In this document: positions 1 through 8,995 of the stretch, one piece after another
Layout of the letters: every line of letters starts with the position of its first letter
Position numbering within the stretch: position 1 is the first letter of the stretch
Source of the DNA: Clostridia bacterium
GTDB taxonomy: Bacteria; Bacillota; Clostridia; Lachnospirales; Cellulosilyticaceae
Reading direction: 5' to 3'
DNA: 64,000 bases
NCBI GenBank assembly: GCA_029239755.1
Contig: JARBUI010000004.1
Location: 178,206-242,205, forward strand
Notes under the pieces: generated by a model
The model's input: the letters and a program-made list of their open reading frames with translations, nothing else
Told to the model about the DNA's origin: nothing
The model's database searches: none
Made by a program: the position numbers and the translations under genes

Positions 1-103
1 GATAAACTTCTTCTTTATTACTTCTATTCATCGTATTTATTTTGAGAGAATCTAAGTGCATAATATAGTCTAAGGAAGGATTAAGTGTAACAGTATAAAT
101 CAT
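1..103 (-). CDS. fruK: 1-phosphofructokinase-like PfkB-family kinase, N-terminal fragment
   Basis: The reverse strand from 103 down to the window edge is open and begins MIYTVTLNPSLDYIM, the typical start of FruK/LacC sugar-phosphate kinases of the PfkB family. These phosphorylate fructose 1-phosphate (or tagatose 6-phosphate) with ATP in the cytoplasm. A ribosome site, GGAGGT on the minus strand at 111-116, sits at good distance from the ATG. Only about 34 residues are inside the window, so FruK and LacC cannot be told apart. It is transcribed away from malQ1. Confidence 0.7.
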   Translation of the reverse strand, partial: MIYTVTLNPSLDYIMHLDSLKINTMNRSNKEEVY

Positions 104-138
104 TTTTTTTACCTCCATCTATAACAGTTATAATTCCC

Positions 139-167
139 ATTATATAAAAAAATATAAACTAATGCAA
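139..167 (-). promoter_or_regulatory. sigma-A promoter for the fruK-like gene
   Basis: Read on the minus strand, TTGCAT (162-167) and TATAAT (139-144) are separated by 17 bases, upstream of the ATG at 103. Inferred from motif match only. Confidence 0.55.
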
Positions 168-217
168 AATAAAAGTTTTGAATAAACTTTTTGCGGTATT
201 AACTTTAAATATATGTA

Positions 218-246
218 TTGACTTTTTACAAAAATAATAATAAAAT
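218..246 (+). promoter_or_regulatory. sigma-A promoter of malQ1-glgP
   Basis: TTGACT (218-223) and TAAAAT (241-246) have a 17-base spacer. The LacI-type operator word begins 7 bases after the -10 box, where a bound repressor would block initiation. Confidence 0.65.
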
Positions 247-253
247 TAATTAT

Positions 254-277
254 GGAAACGGTACCGAAAAGGGTACC
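254..277 (+). promoter_or_regulatory. LacI/cre-type operator upstream of malQ1
   Basis: GGAAACGGTACC (254-265) is followed by a second GGTACC at 272-277, exactly 12 bases after the first. The word has the central CG of LacI-family and cre sites. The same 12-mer with one base changed occurs at 4435 and 7930, so it marks a local regulon. It could be bound by the regulator encoded at 7976 or by CcpA; sequence alone does not decide. Confidence 0.6.
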
Positions 278-310
278 AATTATAAATAGACAATAAAGAG
301 GGTGACTTTG

Positions 311-1825
311 ATGGGTAGGGCAAGCGGCATTTTGATGCACATTTCTTCACTGCCAGAAGAGTATGGAATAGGAACCTTTGGGAAACAGGCGTATGAGTTT
401 GCAGATTTTCTAAAAGAAGCAGGGCAAAGCTATTGGCAAATACTGCCTTTGGGGCATACAGGGTATGGAGACTCACCTTATCAAGCTTTCTCAGCTTATG
501 CCGGAAATCCATATTTTATAGATTTAAACCTATTAGAAAAAGAGGGATTGCTTAAGAAAACAGACTTTGAGGCTATAGATTTTGGAACAAATGAAGAAGA
601 AGTAGACTATGGCAAGCTATTTGAAAATAGACTTAAAGTTTTAGAAATAGCTTATCATAATGGAAAAGAGCAGCTCAAGGAAAAGGTTGCTGTTTTTGAA
701 AAAGAAAATGCTTTCTGGCTTACAGATTATGCGATGTACATGGCTATAAAAAATAAGATGAATCTTGTAAGTTGGCAGGAATGGGATGAAGCTATTAAGC
801 TAAGAAATAAAGAGACACTCGCAGCCTGTCAGGAAGAATTAAGAGAAGAAATTGGCTACTGGATCTTTGTACAATATTTGTTCTTTAAACAATGGCATGC
901 CTTAAAGGACTACGTTAATGATCTTGGCATAAAGATTATAGGGGATATACCTATCTATGTTTCTGCAGACAGTGCAGATACATGGGCAAACGGAGAACTT
1001 TTTAAACTAGATGAACATAAAAATCCAACCGTCGTAGCAGGATGCCCGCCTGATGCTTTTTCGGAGTCAGGACAGCTTTGGGGAAATCCTATTTATGACT
1101 GGGAGTACTTAGAGAAAACAGGTTACAAATGGTGGATAACCAGGATAAGAGAAAGTCTTAAATTATATGACATCGTAAGAATAGACCACTTTAGAGGGTT
1201 TGAAGCTTATTGGGAGGTTCCTTTTGGAGATGAAACAGCAGAGAGAGGCAAATGGGTCAAAGGACCAGCTATGAAGCTGTTTGATGCTATTAAAGAGGAT
1301 CTGGGAGAATTAGCTATTATTGCTGAAGACTTAGGGTATCTTACACAGGAAGTCATAGATTTTAGAAATGAAACAGGTTATCCTGGTATGAAAATACTTC
1401 AATTTGCATTTGATACAAGAGAAGAAAGTGATTATCTGCCACATAATTATAACAAAAACTGTATAGTCTATACTGGAACCCATGATAATGATACGATTAT
1501 GGGGTGGGTGAATACCACAGGTGTTAAGAAGGATGTAGCCTTTGCCAAAGAGTACCTTAAGTTAGATGAAAAGGAAGGCTATCACTGGGGCTTTATAAGA
1601 GGCGCATGGAGTAGCACTGGTAATGTTGCTATCGCGCCTATGCAGGATTTCTTAGGACTCGGTAATGAAGCCCGTATGAACTTACCTTCTACTTTAGGAA
1701 TTAACTGGAAGTGGCGCATGAAAAAAGAAATAATATACGGTGAAGTTAGTCCTAAAATTTATGAACTAACTAAACTATATGGGAGGCTTAATAACCATGA
1801 TAAACAAAGAAACACTAAAAAATAA
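311..1825 (+). CDS. malQ: 4-alpha-glucanotransferase (MalQ, copy 1)
   Basis: This 504-residue GH77 amylomaltase transfers segments of alpha-1,4-glucans between chains, turning short maltodextrins into longer ones for phosphorylase. The fold starts with GILMHISSLP. The nucleophile Asp is near 292 (RIDHFRGFEAYW), the acid/base Glu near 339 (IIAEDLG) and the third acid near 392 (GTHDND). I place the start at the ATG at 311, 7 bases after AGAGGGTG, although a GTG three codons upstream is possible. The 3' end overlaps the start of glgP by 29 bases, because its stop lies inside glgP, which gives it a longer tail than copy 2. It is nearly identical over most of its length to the copy at 8996. Confidence 0.95.
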   Translation: MGRASGILMHISSLPEEYGIGTFGKQAYEFADFLKEAGQSYWQILPLGHTGYGDSPYQAFSAYAGNPYFIDLNLLEKEGLLKKTDFEAIDFGTNEEEVDYGKLFENRLKVLEIAYHNGKEQLKEKVAVFEKENAFWLTDYAMYMAIKNKMNLVSWQEWDEAIKLRNKETLAACQEELREEIGYWIFVQYLFFKQWHALKDYVNDLGIKIIGDIPIYVSADSADTWANGELFKLDEHKNPTVVAGCPPDAFSESGQLWGNPIYDWEYLEKTGYKWWITRIRESLKLYDIVRIDHFRGFEAYWEVPFGDETAERGKWVKGPAMKLFDAIKEDLGELAIIAEDLGYLTQEVIDFRNETGYPGMKILQFAFDTREESDYLPHNYNKNCIVYTGTHDNDTIMGWVNTTGVKKDVAFAKEYLKLDEKEGYHWGFIRGAWSSTGNVAIAPMQDFLGLGNEARMNLPSTLGINWKWRMKKEIIYGEVSPKIYELTKLYGRLNNHDKQRNTKK

Positions 1826-4157
1826 TATTCAAAGTTACTGTAAAGTAAAATACGGAAAGAGCCTAAGTGAAGCCAAAGAGTACGAAGTTTTTAATGCACT
1901 GTCTCTTGCTCTCCTAGAAGAAGTAATAGATGATTGGAATTGTACAAAGAAGCTTTATCATACTTCGAAACAGGCTTATTATCTATCTGCAGAATACCTT
2001 ATGGGTCGCGCTTTAGGTAACAATCTTATTAGTATGGGAGTTTATAATGAAGTTAAAGAATTACTTGACGAGTTAAATATAGATCTGAATAAAATAGAAG
2101 AAATTGAAGAAGATGCTGGTCTTGGTAATGGAGGACTTGGGCGTCTAGCGGCGTGCTTTATGGATTCGGGTGCTACAATGAATCTGCCGCTCCAAGGGTA
2201 TGGTATTCGCTATTCAAATGGACTATTTAATCAAAAGATAGTAGATGGAGCACAAGTAGAAGAGATAGACACATGGCTTAAATATGGCGATCCATGGAGT
2301 ATAAGACGTGAAGACGAGGCTGTTTTAGTAGATTTTAAAGATTACAGTGTAAAAGCAGTACCTTACGATATGCCGATTATTAGCTATGCGTCAAAAAATA
2401 TTAATACCCTTAGGCTTTGGCAGTGTGAATCACTTGTAAGCTTTGACTTTGACCTTTTCAACAAGCAAGAATATGATAAAGCGGTTAAGGTTAAGAATAG
2501 AGCAGAAGATATTTCAAGAGTTCTTTATCCAAATGACTCAAAGACAGAAGGAAAGCTGCTTAGACTTCGTCAGCAATATTTTATGGTAAGTGCTAGTTTA
2601 AAGGATATGGTAAGAGCACATAAAGTACTTCATGGCACGGACTTTAAGGATTTTGGTTCTTTGCATGCCGTGCAGTTAAATGATACGCATCCAGTACTTG
2701 CAATACCGGAGTTTATACGCATCTTAACAGATGAGGAAAATGTAAGCTTTGATGAAGCGGTTAAGATAAGCAGGACTGTTTTTGCTTATACCAATCACAC
2801 TATTTTAGCAGAAGCTTTAGAAAAATGGGATGTTAAACTTATTGATAAACTTTTCCCTAGAATTTTAGAGATTATCAAAGAGATAGACAAAATGTTTATT
2901 AAAGATTTAAAAAGTAAAAAGTACACACAAGACCAAATCAATGAATTTAAAATAATTCATAACAGACAAGTACGTATGGCAAATCTTGCTATTTATATTG
3001 GTTTCGCAGTAAATGGGGTAGCACAGCTGCATACGGATATCTTAAAAGAAACTGAACTGCATAACTGGTATGAACTTTACCCTAATAAATTTCAGAACAA
3101 GACAAACGGTATTACTCCAAGAAGATGGCTTAGACTAGCTAATAAAGAACTCTCAGCTTATATTACGGAACTTCTAGGGAATGATGATTGGGTAAACGAT
3201 CTTGCAAGGCTTAAGGAACTTGAAAGATTTATAGAAGATGATGCTGTACTTAATAAACTAACAGAAATCAAAAAGCTTAAAAAAGAGCAGCTTGCAGCTT
3301 ATATTAAAGAAACAGAAGGCACAGAGATTGATCCAAATTCATTATTTGATATCCAGATCAAACGTTTACATGAGTATAAACGCCAGCTGCTTAATGCCTT
3401 TTATATCTTAGATTTATATTATAGGCTCAAAGAAAACCCAAATATGAGTATGCCAAAAGTCACCTTTATCTTTGGTGCAAAAGCTTTCCCGGGCTATGTA
3501 AGAGCGAAAGCCATTGTTAAATATATAGGACAAATTGCAAAGCTTATCAACAATGACAAGACGATTGAAGACAAAATAAAAGTCATTTTTGTAGAAAACT
3601 ACAGAGTATCTTATGGTGAAAAGTTATTCCCAGCAGCAGAAATATCCAAACAAATTTCAACAGCCGGAAAAGAGGCATCTGGTACAGGGAATATGAAATT
3701 TATGGTTAATGGTGCACTTACCTTTGGAACATATGATGGAGCTAATGTAGAAATCGTAAAAGAAGGTAAGGAAGAAAACAACTTCATATTTGGACTGCGT
3801 GTAGAAGACATCGAAAAGATAGGTGAAGACTATGAAGCTAAGACCTATTATAAAGAAAATGAAGATTTAAAACGAGTAGTAGATAGTCTCATAGACGGAA
3901 CATTTGATGACGGGGACACTGGTGAATTTGAAGACTTATACAAATCTCTTCTAAAAGAAGGAGATACCTATTTCCTTCTTGCAGACTTTAAGGCATTTAA
4001 AGAAGCACAGGATAAGGTGTTTGAAGCCTATAAAGATCAAAAACAGTGGGCTAAAATGAGCCTCATGAATATTGCAAATTCAGGAGTATTCTCAAGTGAC
4101 AGAACAATCATGCAGTATGCAGAAGAGATATGGGGAATCCAAAAAATAAAAGCCTAG
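1797..4157 (+). CDS. glgP: glycogen/maltodextrin phosphorylase
   Basis: This 786-residue GT35 phosphorylase releases glucose 1-phosphate from the non-reducing end of alpha-1,4-glucans using phosphate and PLP. Visible signatures are LGNGGLGRLAACFMDS near 110, the substrate-site stretch NGITPRRWL, the ribosomal-type KRLHEYKRQLLN segment, and EASGTGNMKF with the PLP lysine near 634. The start is the ATG at 1797, preceded by GGGAGG at 1781; an in-frame ATG at 1779 would leave the ribosome site inside the gene. Translation is coupled to malQ1 by overlap. It is a little shorter than animal enzymes, as usual in bacteria, and lacks regulatory extensions. Confidence 0.95.
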   Translation: MINKETLKNNIQSYCKVKYGKSLSEAKEYEVFNALSLALLEEVIDDWNCTKKLYHTSKQAYYLSAEYLMGRALGNNLISMGVYNEVKELLDELNIDLNKIEEIEEDAGLGNGGLGRLAACFMDSGATMNLPLQGYGIRYSNGLFNQKIVDGAQVEEIDTWLKYGDPWSIRREDEAVLVDFKDYSVKAVPYDMPIISYASKNINTLRLWQCESLVSFDFDLFNKQEYDKAVKVKNRAEDISRVLYPNDSKTEGKLLRLRQQYFMVSASLKDMVRAHKVLHGTDFKDFGSLHAVQLNDTHPVLAIPEFIRILTDEENVSFDEAVKISRTVFAYTNHTILAEALEKWDVKLIDKLFPRILEIIKEIDKMFIKDLKSKKYTQDQINEFKIIHNRQVRMANLAIYIGFAVNGVAQLHTDILKETELHNWYELYPNKFQNKTNGITPRRWLRLANKELSAYITELLGNDDWVNDLARLKELERFIEDDAVLNKLTEIKKLKKEQLAAYIKETEGTEIDPNSLFDIQIKRLHEYKRQLLNAFYILDLYYRLKENPNMSMPKVTFIFGAKAFPGYVRAKAIVKYIGQIAKLINNDKTIEDKIKVIFVENYRVSYGEKLFPAAEISKQISTAGKEASGTGNMKFMVNGALTFGTYDGANVEIVKEGKEENNFIFGLRVEDIEKIGEDYEAKTYYKENEDLKRVVDSLIDGTFDDGDTGEFEDLYKSLLKEGDTYFLLADFKAFKEAQDKVFEAYKDQKQWAKMSLMNIANSGVFSSDRTIMQYAEEIWGIQKIKA

Positions 4158-4162
4158 AAAGC

Positions 4163-4257
4163 TTGGGGACGGTTCTCCAATAATGGGGTTTGAAAGCTGA
4201 GGGACGGTTCTCCAATAATGAGGGTTTGCACCAGGAATATTGGAGAACCGTCCCCAA
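4163..4257. repeat. Three copies of the GGGGACGGTTCTCCAA repeat
   Basis: Copies lie at 4163-4180 and 4201-4215 in forward orientation and at 4240-4257 in reverse orientation, right after the glgP stop. The last two form an inverted pair with a loop of about 24 bases, so the transcript could fold into a hairpin. The family recurs up to position 29762. A further hairpin at 4261-4280 (GGCCAGCC / GGCTGGTC) has a T-run only when read on the minus strand. Confidence 0.85.
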
Positions 4258-4280
4258 AAAGGCCAGCCTTTAGGCTGGTC

Positions 4281-4399
4281 GTAGAATAAAGTAGTAATAA
4301 GCCTGGGAAGTTACACATATTTTTTATATTAAAGAAATAGAGATTGAGATGGGTTTATATATAATGAATAAAAAAAACATTAAAGCAGTGAAATTATAG
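4281..4399. other. Gene-free stretch between glgP and malE promoter
   Basis: AT-rich spacer with stops in all frames. I see nothing coding or structured in it before the malE promoter. Confidence 0.6.
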
Positions 4400-4428
4400 T
4401 TGACTTTTTAGGTAAATTGTATTAGAAT
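4400..4428 (+). promoter_or_regulatory. sigma-A promoter of malEFG
   Basis: TTGACT (4400-4405) and TAGAAT (4423-4428) are 17 bases apart. The arrangement with the downstream operator copies that of the malQ1 promoter. The leader to the ATG at 4607 is long, about 170 bases. Confidence 0.7.
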
Positions 4429-4434
4429 GAAATT

Positions 4435-4470
4435 GGAAACGATACCGATAAGGTTACCGGTAAAGATACC
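4435..4470 (+). promoter_or_regulatory. Tandem LacI-type operators upstream of malE
   Basis: GGAAACGATACC (4435-4446) is followed by a palindrome TTACCGGTAA (4454-4463). The half-site GATACC/GTTACC/GATACC recurs at 4441, 4453 and 4465, exactly 12 bases apart. Both centres carry CG. This would put two or three half-sites on nearly the same DNA face just after the -10 box. Confidence 0.6.
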
Positions 4471-4606
4471 AAATCTAGGCTATACATATTAACTAAAAAT
4501 GAAATGAGAGTAGTTTATTAAATATTAATTTGGTGGTACGAAGGTGCTCTAGCCAAATTTAATAGATAAGTTTATTAAATGTGTACATTCAATAGAGAGG
4601 GGTTAT

Positions 4607-5986
4607 ATGAATATGAAACTAAGTAAAACAATTAGAGGGTTAGTAACAACAACACTGGCAGCTTCAATGGTACTCAGCATGGCAGGCTGCGCCGGCAAAA
4701 CAGATGGAGGCGATACAACAGCGCCAGCTGCTACCGAAAAAACAGAAGAAGCAAAAGAAGAAACAGCTGAAACTAAAACAAGTGAGCCTGTAACTGTAGA
4801 CATATTCCAATTCAAAGTAGAAATTGCTGAAGAATTACAAAAAGCAATTGACCTCTATACATCAAAGAATCCAAATGTTACAATTAATCTAACAACAGTT
4901 GGTGGCGGAGACGATTACGGCGCTGCCCTTAAAGCAAAATTCCAATCAGGTCAAGAGCCAACTATCTATAATGTAGGGGGACCTCAAGATGTAAAAGACT
5001 GGATGGAAAAGCTTGAAGACTTAGGAGATCAGCCATGGGTTGGTACTGCTGGAGGAACTCTTGGAGCTGTTACTGTAGATGGTAAACCATATGGTATGCC
5101 TCTTGCAGTAGAAGGCTACGGCGTTGTATACAATAAGGCTATCTTTGAAGCGGCAGGAGTTGATCCTTCAACAGTTAAAGATATAGCTTCAATGGATGCA
5201 GCATTTGCAGCTATAGATGCAAAAATTAAATCAGGTGAATTAAAAGAAAAGTTCCCATTATTAGAAGCAGTAGCAGAATTACCTGCAAAAGAAACATGGG
5301 TTACAGGACTTCATTCATCAAATATCTTTATTAATAAAGAATTCCCAACAGGTGTAGATGCATTCAATGCAAAAGAAATTAAATTTGAGAATAATGCTGA
5401 TTTTAAAGCATATCTTGATCTTATGGTGAAGTATTCACCAAATGCTGCATCTCCACAAAAACTTAATGCAGTAGATTATGCAACTCAAGTAGGTCAAGGA
5501 CTTGCAATTGAAAGAGTAGCAGCTATTCAACAAGGAAACTGGGTATTTGGGGACGTAAATAATGTTGATCCAGCAGTAGCAGAAAACCTTGCATTCCTTC
5601 CGGTAGGAGGCGACTCAATACCTCTTGGCGTACCAATGTACTGGGCAGTAAATAAAGGCAAAGCAGACGCTGAAAAACAAGCTGCAAAAGATTTCTTAAA
5701 CTGGCTGTATACTTCAGATGAAGGTAAAGATATCGTTGTAAATAAATTCTTCTTCATCCCTCCATTTACAGGATTTGATAACTATCCAGCAAAAGATGCT
5801 CTTGGAAGAGATATTATGAGATATCAGGCAGAAGGCAAAACTACTTCTTGGGTATTCATGGGTTATCCAACAGCTTGGGGTATGGATATACTAGGTGTTA
5901 ATATTCAAAAATACTTAGCAGGAGAAATGACTTGGGATAAGGTAATATCTGAGTCACAAGCTAAATGGGCAGAAGCTAGAAAATAG
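4607..5986 (+). CDS. malE: Sugar ABC transporter substrate-binding lipoprotein (MalE-like)
   Basis: A 459-residue extracellular binding protein of family 1 (CUT1). A lipoprotein signal peptide ends in a lipobox with the modified Cys at 28 (SMAGC), followed by a Thr/Glu-rich linker to about 65. The mature part has the usual solute-binding pattern, with KPYGMPLAVEGYGVVYNK near 160 and a C-terminal YLAGEMTWDKV segment. The ribosome site AGAGGGG is 5 bases before the ATG. Its place between glgP/malQ and two permeases argues for maltodextrins as substrate, but the sequence itself does not fix the sugar. A hairpin after the stop probably protects this message relative to the permease part. Confidence 0.9.
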   Translation: MNMKLSKTIRGLVTTTLAASMVLSMAGCAGKTDGGDTTAPAATEKTEEAKEETAETKTSEPVTVDIFQFKVEIAEELQKAIDLYTSKNPNVTINLTTVGGGDDYGAALKAKFQSGQEPTIYNVGGPQDVKDWMEKLEDLGDQPWVGTAGGTLGAVTVDGKPYGMPLAVEGYGVVYNKAIFEAAGVDPSTVKDIASMDAAFAAIDAKIKSGELKEKFPLLEAVAELPAKETWVTGLHSSNIFINKEFPTGVDAFNAKEIKFENNADFKAYLDLMVKYSPNAASPQKLNAVDYATQVGQGLAIERVAAIQQGNWVFGDVNNVDPAVAENLAFLPVGGDSIPLGVPMYWAVNKGKADAEKQAAKDFLNWLYTSDEGKDIVVNKFFFIPPFTGFDNYPAKDALGRDIMRYQAEGKTTSWVFMGYPTAWGMDILGVNIQKYLAGEMTWDKVISESQAKWAEARK

Positions 5987-6009
5987 AAAAATAAAAGGTA
6001 GTATTTAAA

Positions 6010-6035
6010 AGTGCATAGAGAATTCTCTATGCACT
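6010..6035 (+). promoter_or_regulatory. Intercistronic hairpin between malE and malF
   Basis: A perfect 24-base palindrome (arms GTGCATAGAGAA / TTCTCTATGCAC, 6011-6034) lies between the malE stop and the malF ribosome site. There is no real T-run. This fits a partial terminator or RNA-processing stem that keeps binding-protein mRNA more abundant than permease mRNA, as known for other CUT1 operons. Confidence 0.65.
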
Positions 6036-6060
6036 CTATTAAAATAAAGGTGGTGGTCAT

Positions 6061-6927
6061 ATGCAAAAAGGTGCAAAAATGTGGTTTTGGATATTTGTGG
6101 GTCCTATATTGTTTGCTTTTACAGTTGTACTGGTAATACCTACTCTAATGGGAATCGCTTACTCATTTACATCTTGGAATGGGATAGCTAGTAAAATTGA
6201 ATATGTAGGGTTTGAAAATTACATAAAAGTATTTAAAGACATCGAATTTTTTACAACCTTTTGGTTCACTGCCAAATTTGCAGTAGTTTCTATTATTAGT
6301 ATCAACTTGGTAGGCTTTTTACTAGCGCTTCTTGTAACTTCAGGACTAAAGGGGAGCAACTTTTTAAGAGGAGCATTCTTTATACCTAACCTCATAGGAG
6401 GATTAGTATTAGGTTTTATATGGCAGTTTATATTTACAAAAGGATTTGATGCAATAGGAGCAAAACTTGGCATAGAATTTTTAAGAGGATGGCTCTCAAC
6501 TGAGGCAACAGGCTTTTGGGGCTTAGTTATTCTTATGACATGGCAAATGGCAGGTTATATGATGGTTATTTATATATCAGGGATACAAAACATTCCTGAC
6601 AGCGTGTTAGAAGCAGCAGCCATTGATGGCGCAACGAATTGGCAGGTACTTAAGGATATTACAATTCCACTTGTAGCGCCAGCGTTTACAGTAGGTATCT
6701 TTTTAACTTTGTCCAACTCATTTAAGCTATATGACCAGAACTTATCCCTTACAGGCGGAGGACCAGGTAATTCAACTCAGATGGTGGCAATGAATATTTA
6801 TAATACTGCTTTTAAGTTTAATACGTTTGGACTTGCACAGTCTAAGGCAGTTATCTTTTTGGTTGTACTAGCAGCAGTTGCTTTAACACAAATGTACTTT
6901 AGTAAGAAGAGGGAGGTAGAAATGTAA
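6061..6927 (+). CDS. malF: Sugar ABC transporter permease (MalF-like)
   Basis: A 288-residue integral membrane protein with six predicted helices and the CUT1 permease loop EAAAIDGATNWQVLKDITIPL near 190, the EAA motif that contacts the ATPase. It forms the channel with the next gene product. The ribosome site AAAGGTGGT precedes the ATG. Its stop overlaps the malG start by one base (TAATG). It lacks the large periplasmic insertion of E. coli MalF, as is normal for Gram-positive versions. Confidence 0.9.
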   Translation: MQKGAKMWFWIFVGPILFAFTVVLVIPTLMGIAYSFTSWNGIASKIEYVGFENYIKVFKDIEFFTTFWFTAKFAVVSIISINLVGFLLALLVTSGLKGSNFLRGAFFIPNLIGGLVLGFIWQFIFTKGFDAIGAKLGIEFLRGWLSTEATGFWGLVILMTWQMAGYMMVIYISGIQNIPDSVLEAAAIDGATNWQVLKDITIPLVAPAFTVGIFLTLSNSFKLYDQNLSLTGGGPGNSTQMVAMNIYNTAFKFNTFGLAQSKAVIFLVVLAAVALTQMYFSKKREVEM

Positions 6928-7751
6928 TGGTAGAAAAAAAGACAAATAAAGTTGCTTTAGGCATTATAGGAATTTTTTCGGCAGCAGTTTTTCTAGCGCC
7001 ATTTTATCTTGCTCTTATTAATTCTCTAAAAACTCAAAAGGGTTTTTTGCTTGATGTTATAGGTCTTCCAGGTAAGTATTTCACCTTTAAAAATTATGTA
7101 GAAGCTTTTATCAAGTTAAATTTCTTGAAATCCGCAACAAATTCATTGCTTATAACAGTAACGTCTATCCTGCTTCTTATAGTATTTGCTTCTATGGCAG
7201 CTTGGATGCTTGTGAGAACAAAAACAAAGTTAAGTACAATTATATTTTTAACCCTTTCTGCAGCTATGCTTATTCCTTTCCAAGCAGTTATGCTGCCTCT
7301 CGTTAGGATCATGGGTAAACTACATTTGTTAAATCCAGGCGGCATTATTTTTATGTACCTGGGATTTGGAGCACCACTTTCAGTTGTGCTTTATCATGGG
7401 TTTGTAAAAAGTGTACCAGCTGAAATTGAAGAGGCAGCCATTATAGATGGATGCAATAAGCTTGAAGTGTTTTGGAAAGTTGTATTTCCTCTTCTTAAGC
7501 CAATAACAGTAACCGTTTCGATATTAAATGCGATGTGGATATGGAATGATTTTCTCCTTCCACAACTTGTCATTAATAAGCCAGAGTGGCAGACAATACC
7601 ACTTAAGATGTTTTATTTCTTTGGGCAGTTCTCCAAAAGATGGGATTTGGGACTTGCAGGCTTAATCATCGCTATGTTTCCTATTATTGTTTTTTATCTG
7701 GCGATGCAAAAGCATATTATTAAAGGGGTTATGCAGGGATCAATTAAATAG
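6927..7751 (+). CDS. malG: Sugar ABC transporter permease (MalG-like)
   Basis: A 274-residue inner-membrane permease, the partner of the previous gene. The EAA loop reads EEAAIIDGCNKLEVFWKVVFPL near 170, and the C-terminus ends in the common QKHIIKGVMQGSIK tail of CUT1 permeases. Translation is coupled to malF. No ATPase gene follows; Firmicute CUT1 importers usually share a distant MsmK/MsmX-type ATPase, and that is the likely case here. Confidence 0.9.
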   Translation: MVEKKTNKVALGIIGIFSAAVFLAPFYLALINSLKTQKGFLLDVIGLPGKYFTFKNYVEAFIKLNFLKSATNSLLITVTSILLLIVFASMAAWMLVRTKTKLSTIIFLTLSAAMLIPFQAVMLPLVRIMGKLHLLNPGGIIFMYLGFGAPLSVVLYHGFVKSVPAEIEEAAIIDGCNKLEVFWKVVFPLLKPITVTVSILNAMWIWNDFLLPQLVINKPEWQTIPLKMFYFFGQFSKRWDLGLAGLIIAMFPIIVFYLAMQKHIIKGVMQGSIK

Positions 7752-7832
7752 AAATTGTTTTATACTAAAAGAATCATTATATTATAATAGATGTTTATGT
7801 ATAATTAAAATATAATAAATAGAAGATAATAG

Positions 7833-7865
7833 AGATGATTTCTATACAGAAGTCATCTTTGTTTT
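7833..7865 (+). terminator. Intrinsic terminator after malG
   Basis: Stem AGATGATT / AAGTCATCT (one G-T pair) with an 9-base loop is followed by TTTGTTTT. It closes the malEFG unit before the regulator gene. Confidence 0.75.
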
Positions 7866-7908
7866 GTAATATAGGAAGAATAAAGTTTAAAAAGTCATCT
7901 TTTTAGAT

Positions 7909-7941
7909 TATAATAATAAAGTTAGAATTGGAAACGATACC
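7909..7941 (+). promoter_or_regulatory. Promoter -10 box and operator of the LacI-type regulator
   Basis: TATAAT at 7909-7914 is a perfect -10 box; a clear -35 box is not visible. GGAAACGATACC at 7930-7941 repeats the operator word found at 254 and 4435, and here it also fits the full cre pattern. This implies autoregulation or CcpA control. Confidence 0.55.
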
Positions 7942-7975
7942 TAGTAAAGATAAAATTGCTAAAGGGGGGATGGCC

Positions 7976-8983
7976 GTGACTATTACAGACATTGCAAAAC
8001 TATCGGGAGTGGGAGTAAGTACTGTATCTAGGGTTATAAATAATCATCCAGATGTAAAATCTGAAACAAGGGAAAAGGTCTTAAGTATCATAAAGGAATA
8101 CAACTATGTACCTAATAACAGTGCGAGAATACTCAAACAATCGAATACAAAAAATATAGGTATTTTAGTAAAGGGAGTTTTTAATCCTTTTTTTTCAGCA
8201 ATATTAAAAAATATAAGTACGAGTGTAGAAGCTTCAGGGTATACCATGATTCTACAGCATCATAATAATCCTAATGACTTAGATACTCTCGTTGGATTTA
8301 TTAAAGAAAAGAAGCTCCAGGGCGTTATTTGTTTAGGGGGCAACTTTATAGATATCAAAGAAGAGAGCTTTGATGATCTTGATGTAGCTATTGTTCTGTT
8401 ATGCGTTAACTTAAAAACACAAAAAGCTTGGAATAGCTTTTCTACAATAAGCATTGCTGATGATATAGCAGCTTATGAAGCTACCAGGTACCTCATAGAA
8501 AATGGGCATAGAAACATAGCGATCATGTTAGGTGATAGAGATGATTTAGGGGTTGGGCTCATAAGGTATGAAGGCTATAAAAGAGCTATTGAAGATAATG
8601 GTATAGAAATTAGGGAAGACTATATTATTTATGGGGAATATGAAGTAACTAAAGCATACGAAAAGGCAACGAGCTTTTTAAAAGAAAATAAGGAAGTAAC
8701 TGCTATATTTGCCATATCAGATATGATGGCGATAGGCGTAGCTAAAGCAGTTGTGAATCTAGGCCTAAAAATAAGAGATGATATTTCTATAGTAGGATTT
8801 GACGGCATGGATGTAGCAAAATACTACGAACCAACTATTACAACAATTAAGCAGCCAAAGGATGAAATGTCAAAGATGAGCGTAGATTTGCTCTTTGAAT
8901 TATTAAATGGAGAAACGCAGCATAAACATATTTTATTAGATATAGAATTAGTTGAAGGAAACAGCATAAAAAAGATTAATTAA
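7976..8983 (+). CDS. malR: LacI-family transcriptional regulator of the maltodextrin genes
   Basis: A 335-residue repressor. An N-terminal helix-turn-helix and hinge helix (TITDIAKLSGVGVSTVSRV, then YVPNNSARILKQ) are followed by a periplasmic-binding-protein-like effector domain from about 60. I choose the GTG at 7976, because the purine run AAAGGGGGG (7961-7969) is 6 bases upstream; the ATG at 7970 would touch the ribosome site. The malQ copy 2 start is 12 bases after its stop, so the two form one transcript. The likely role is to repress malQ1-glgP and malEFG until maltodextrin or a derivative binds. The gene symbol rests on context, not on a diagnostic residue. Confidence 0.85.
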   Translation: MTITDIAKLSGVGVSTVSRVINNHPDVKSETREKVLSIIKEYNYVPNNSARILKQSNTKNIGILVKGVFNPFFSAILKNISTSVEASGYTMILQHHNNPNDLDTLVGFIKEKKLQGVICLGGNFIDIKEESFDDLDVAIVLLCVNLKTQKAWNSFSTISIADDIAAYEATRYLIENGHRNIAIMLGDRDDLGVGLIRYEGYKRAIEDNGIEIREDYIIYGEYEVTKAYEKATSFLKENKEVTAIFAISDMMAIGVAKAVVNLGLKIRDDISIVGFDGMDVAKYYEPTITTIKQPKDEMSKMSVDLLFELLNGETQHKHILLDIELVEGNSIKKIN

Positions 8984-8995
8984 AGAGGTGCTTTC

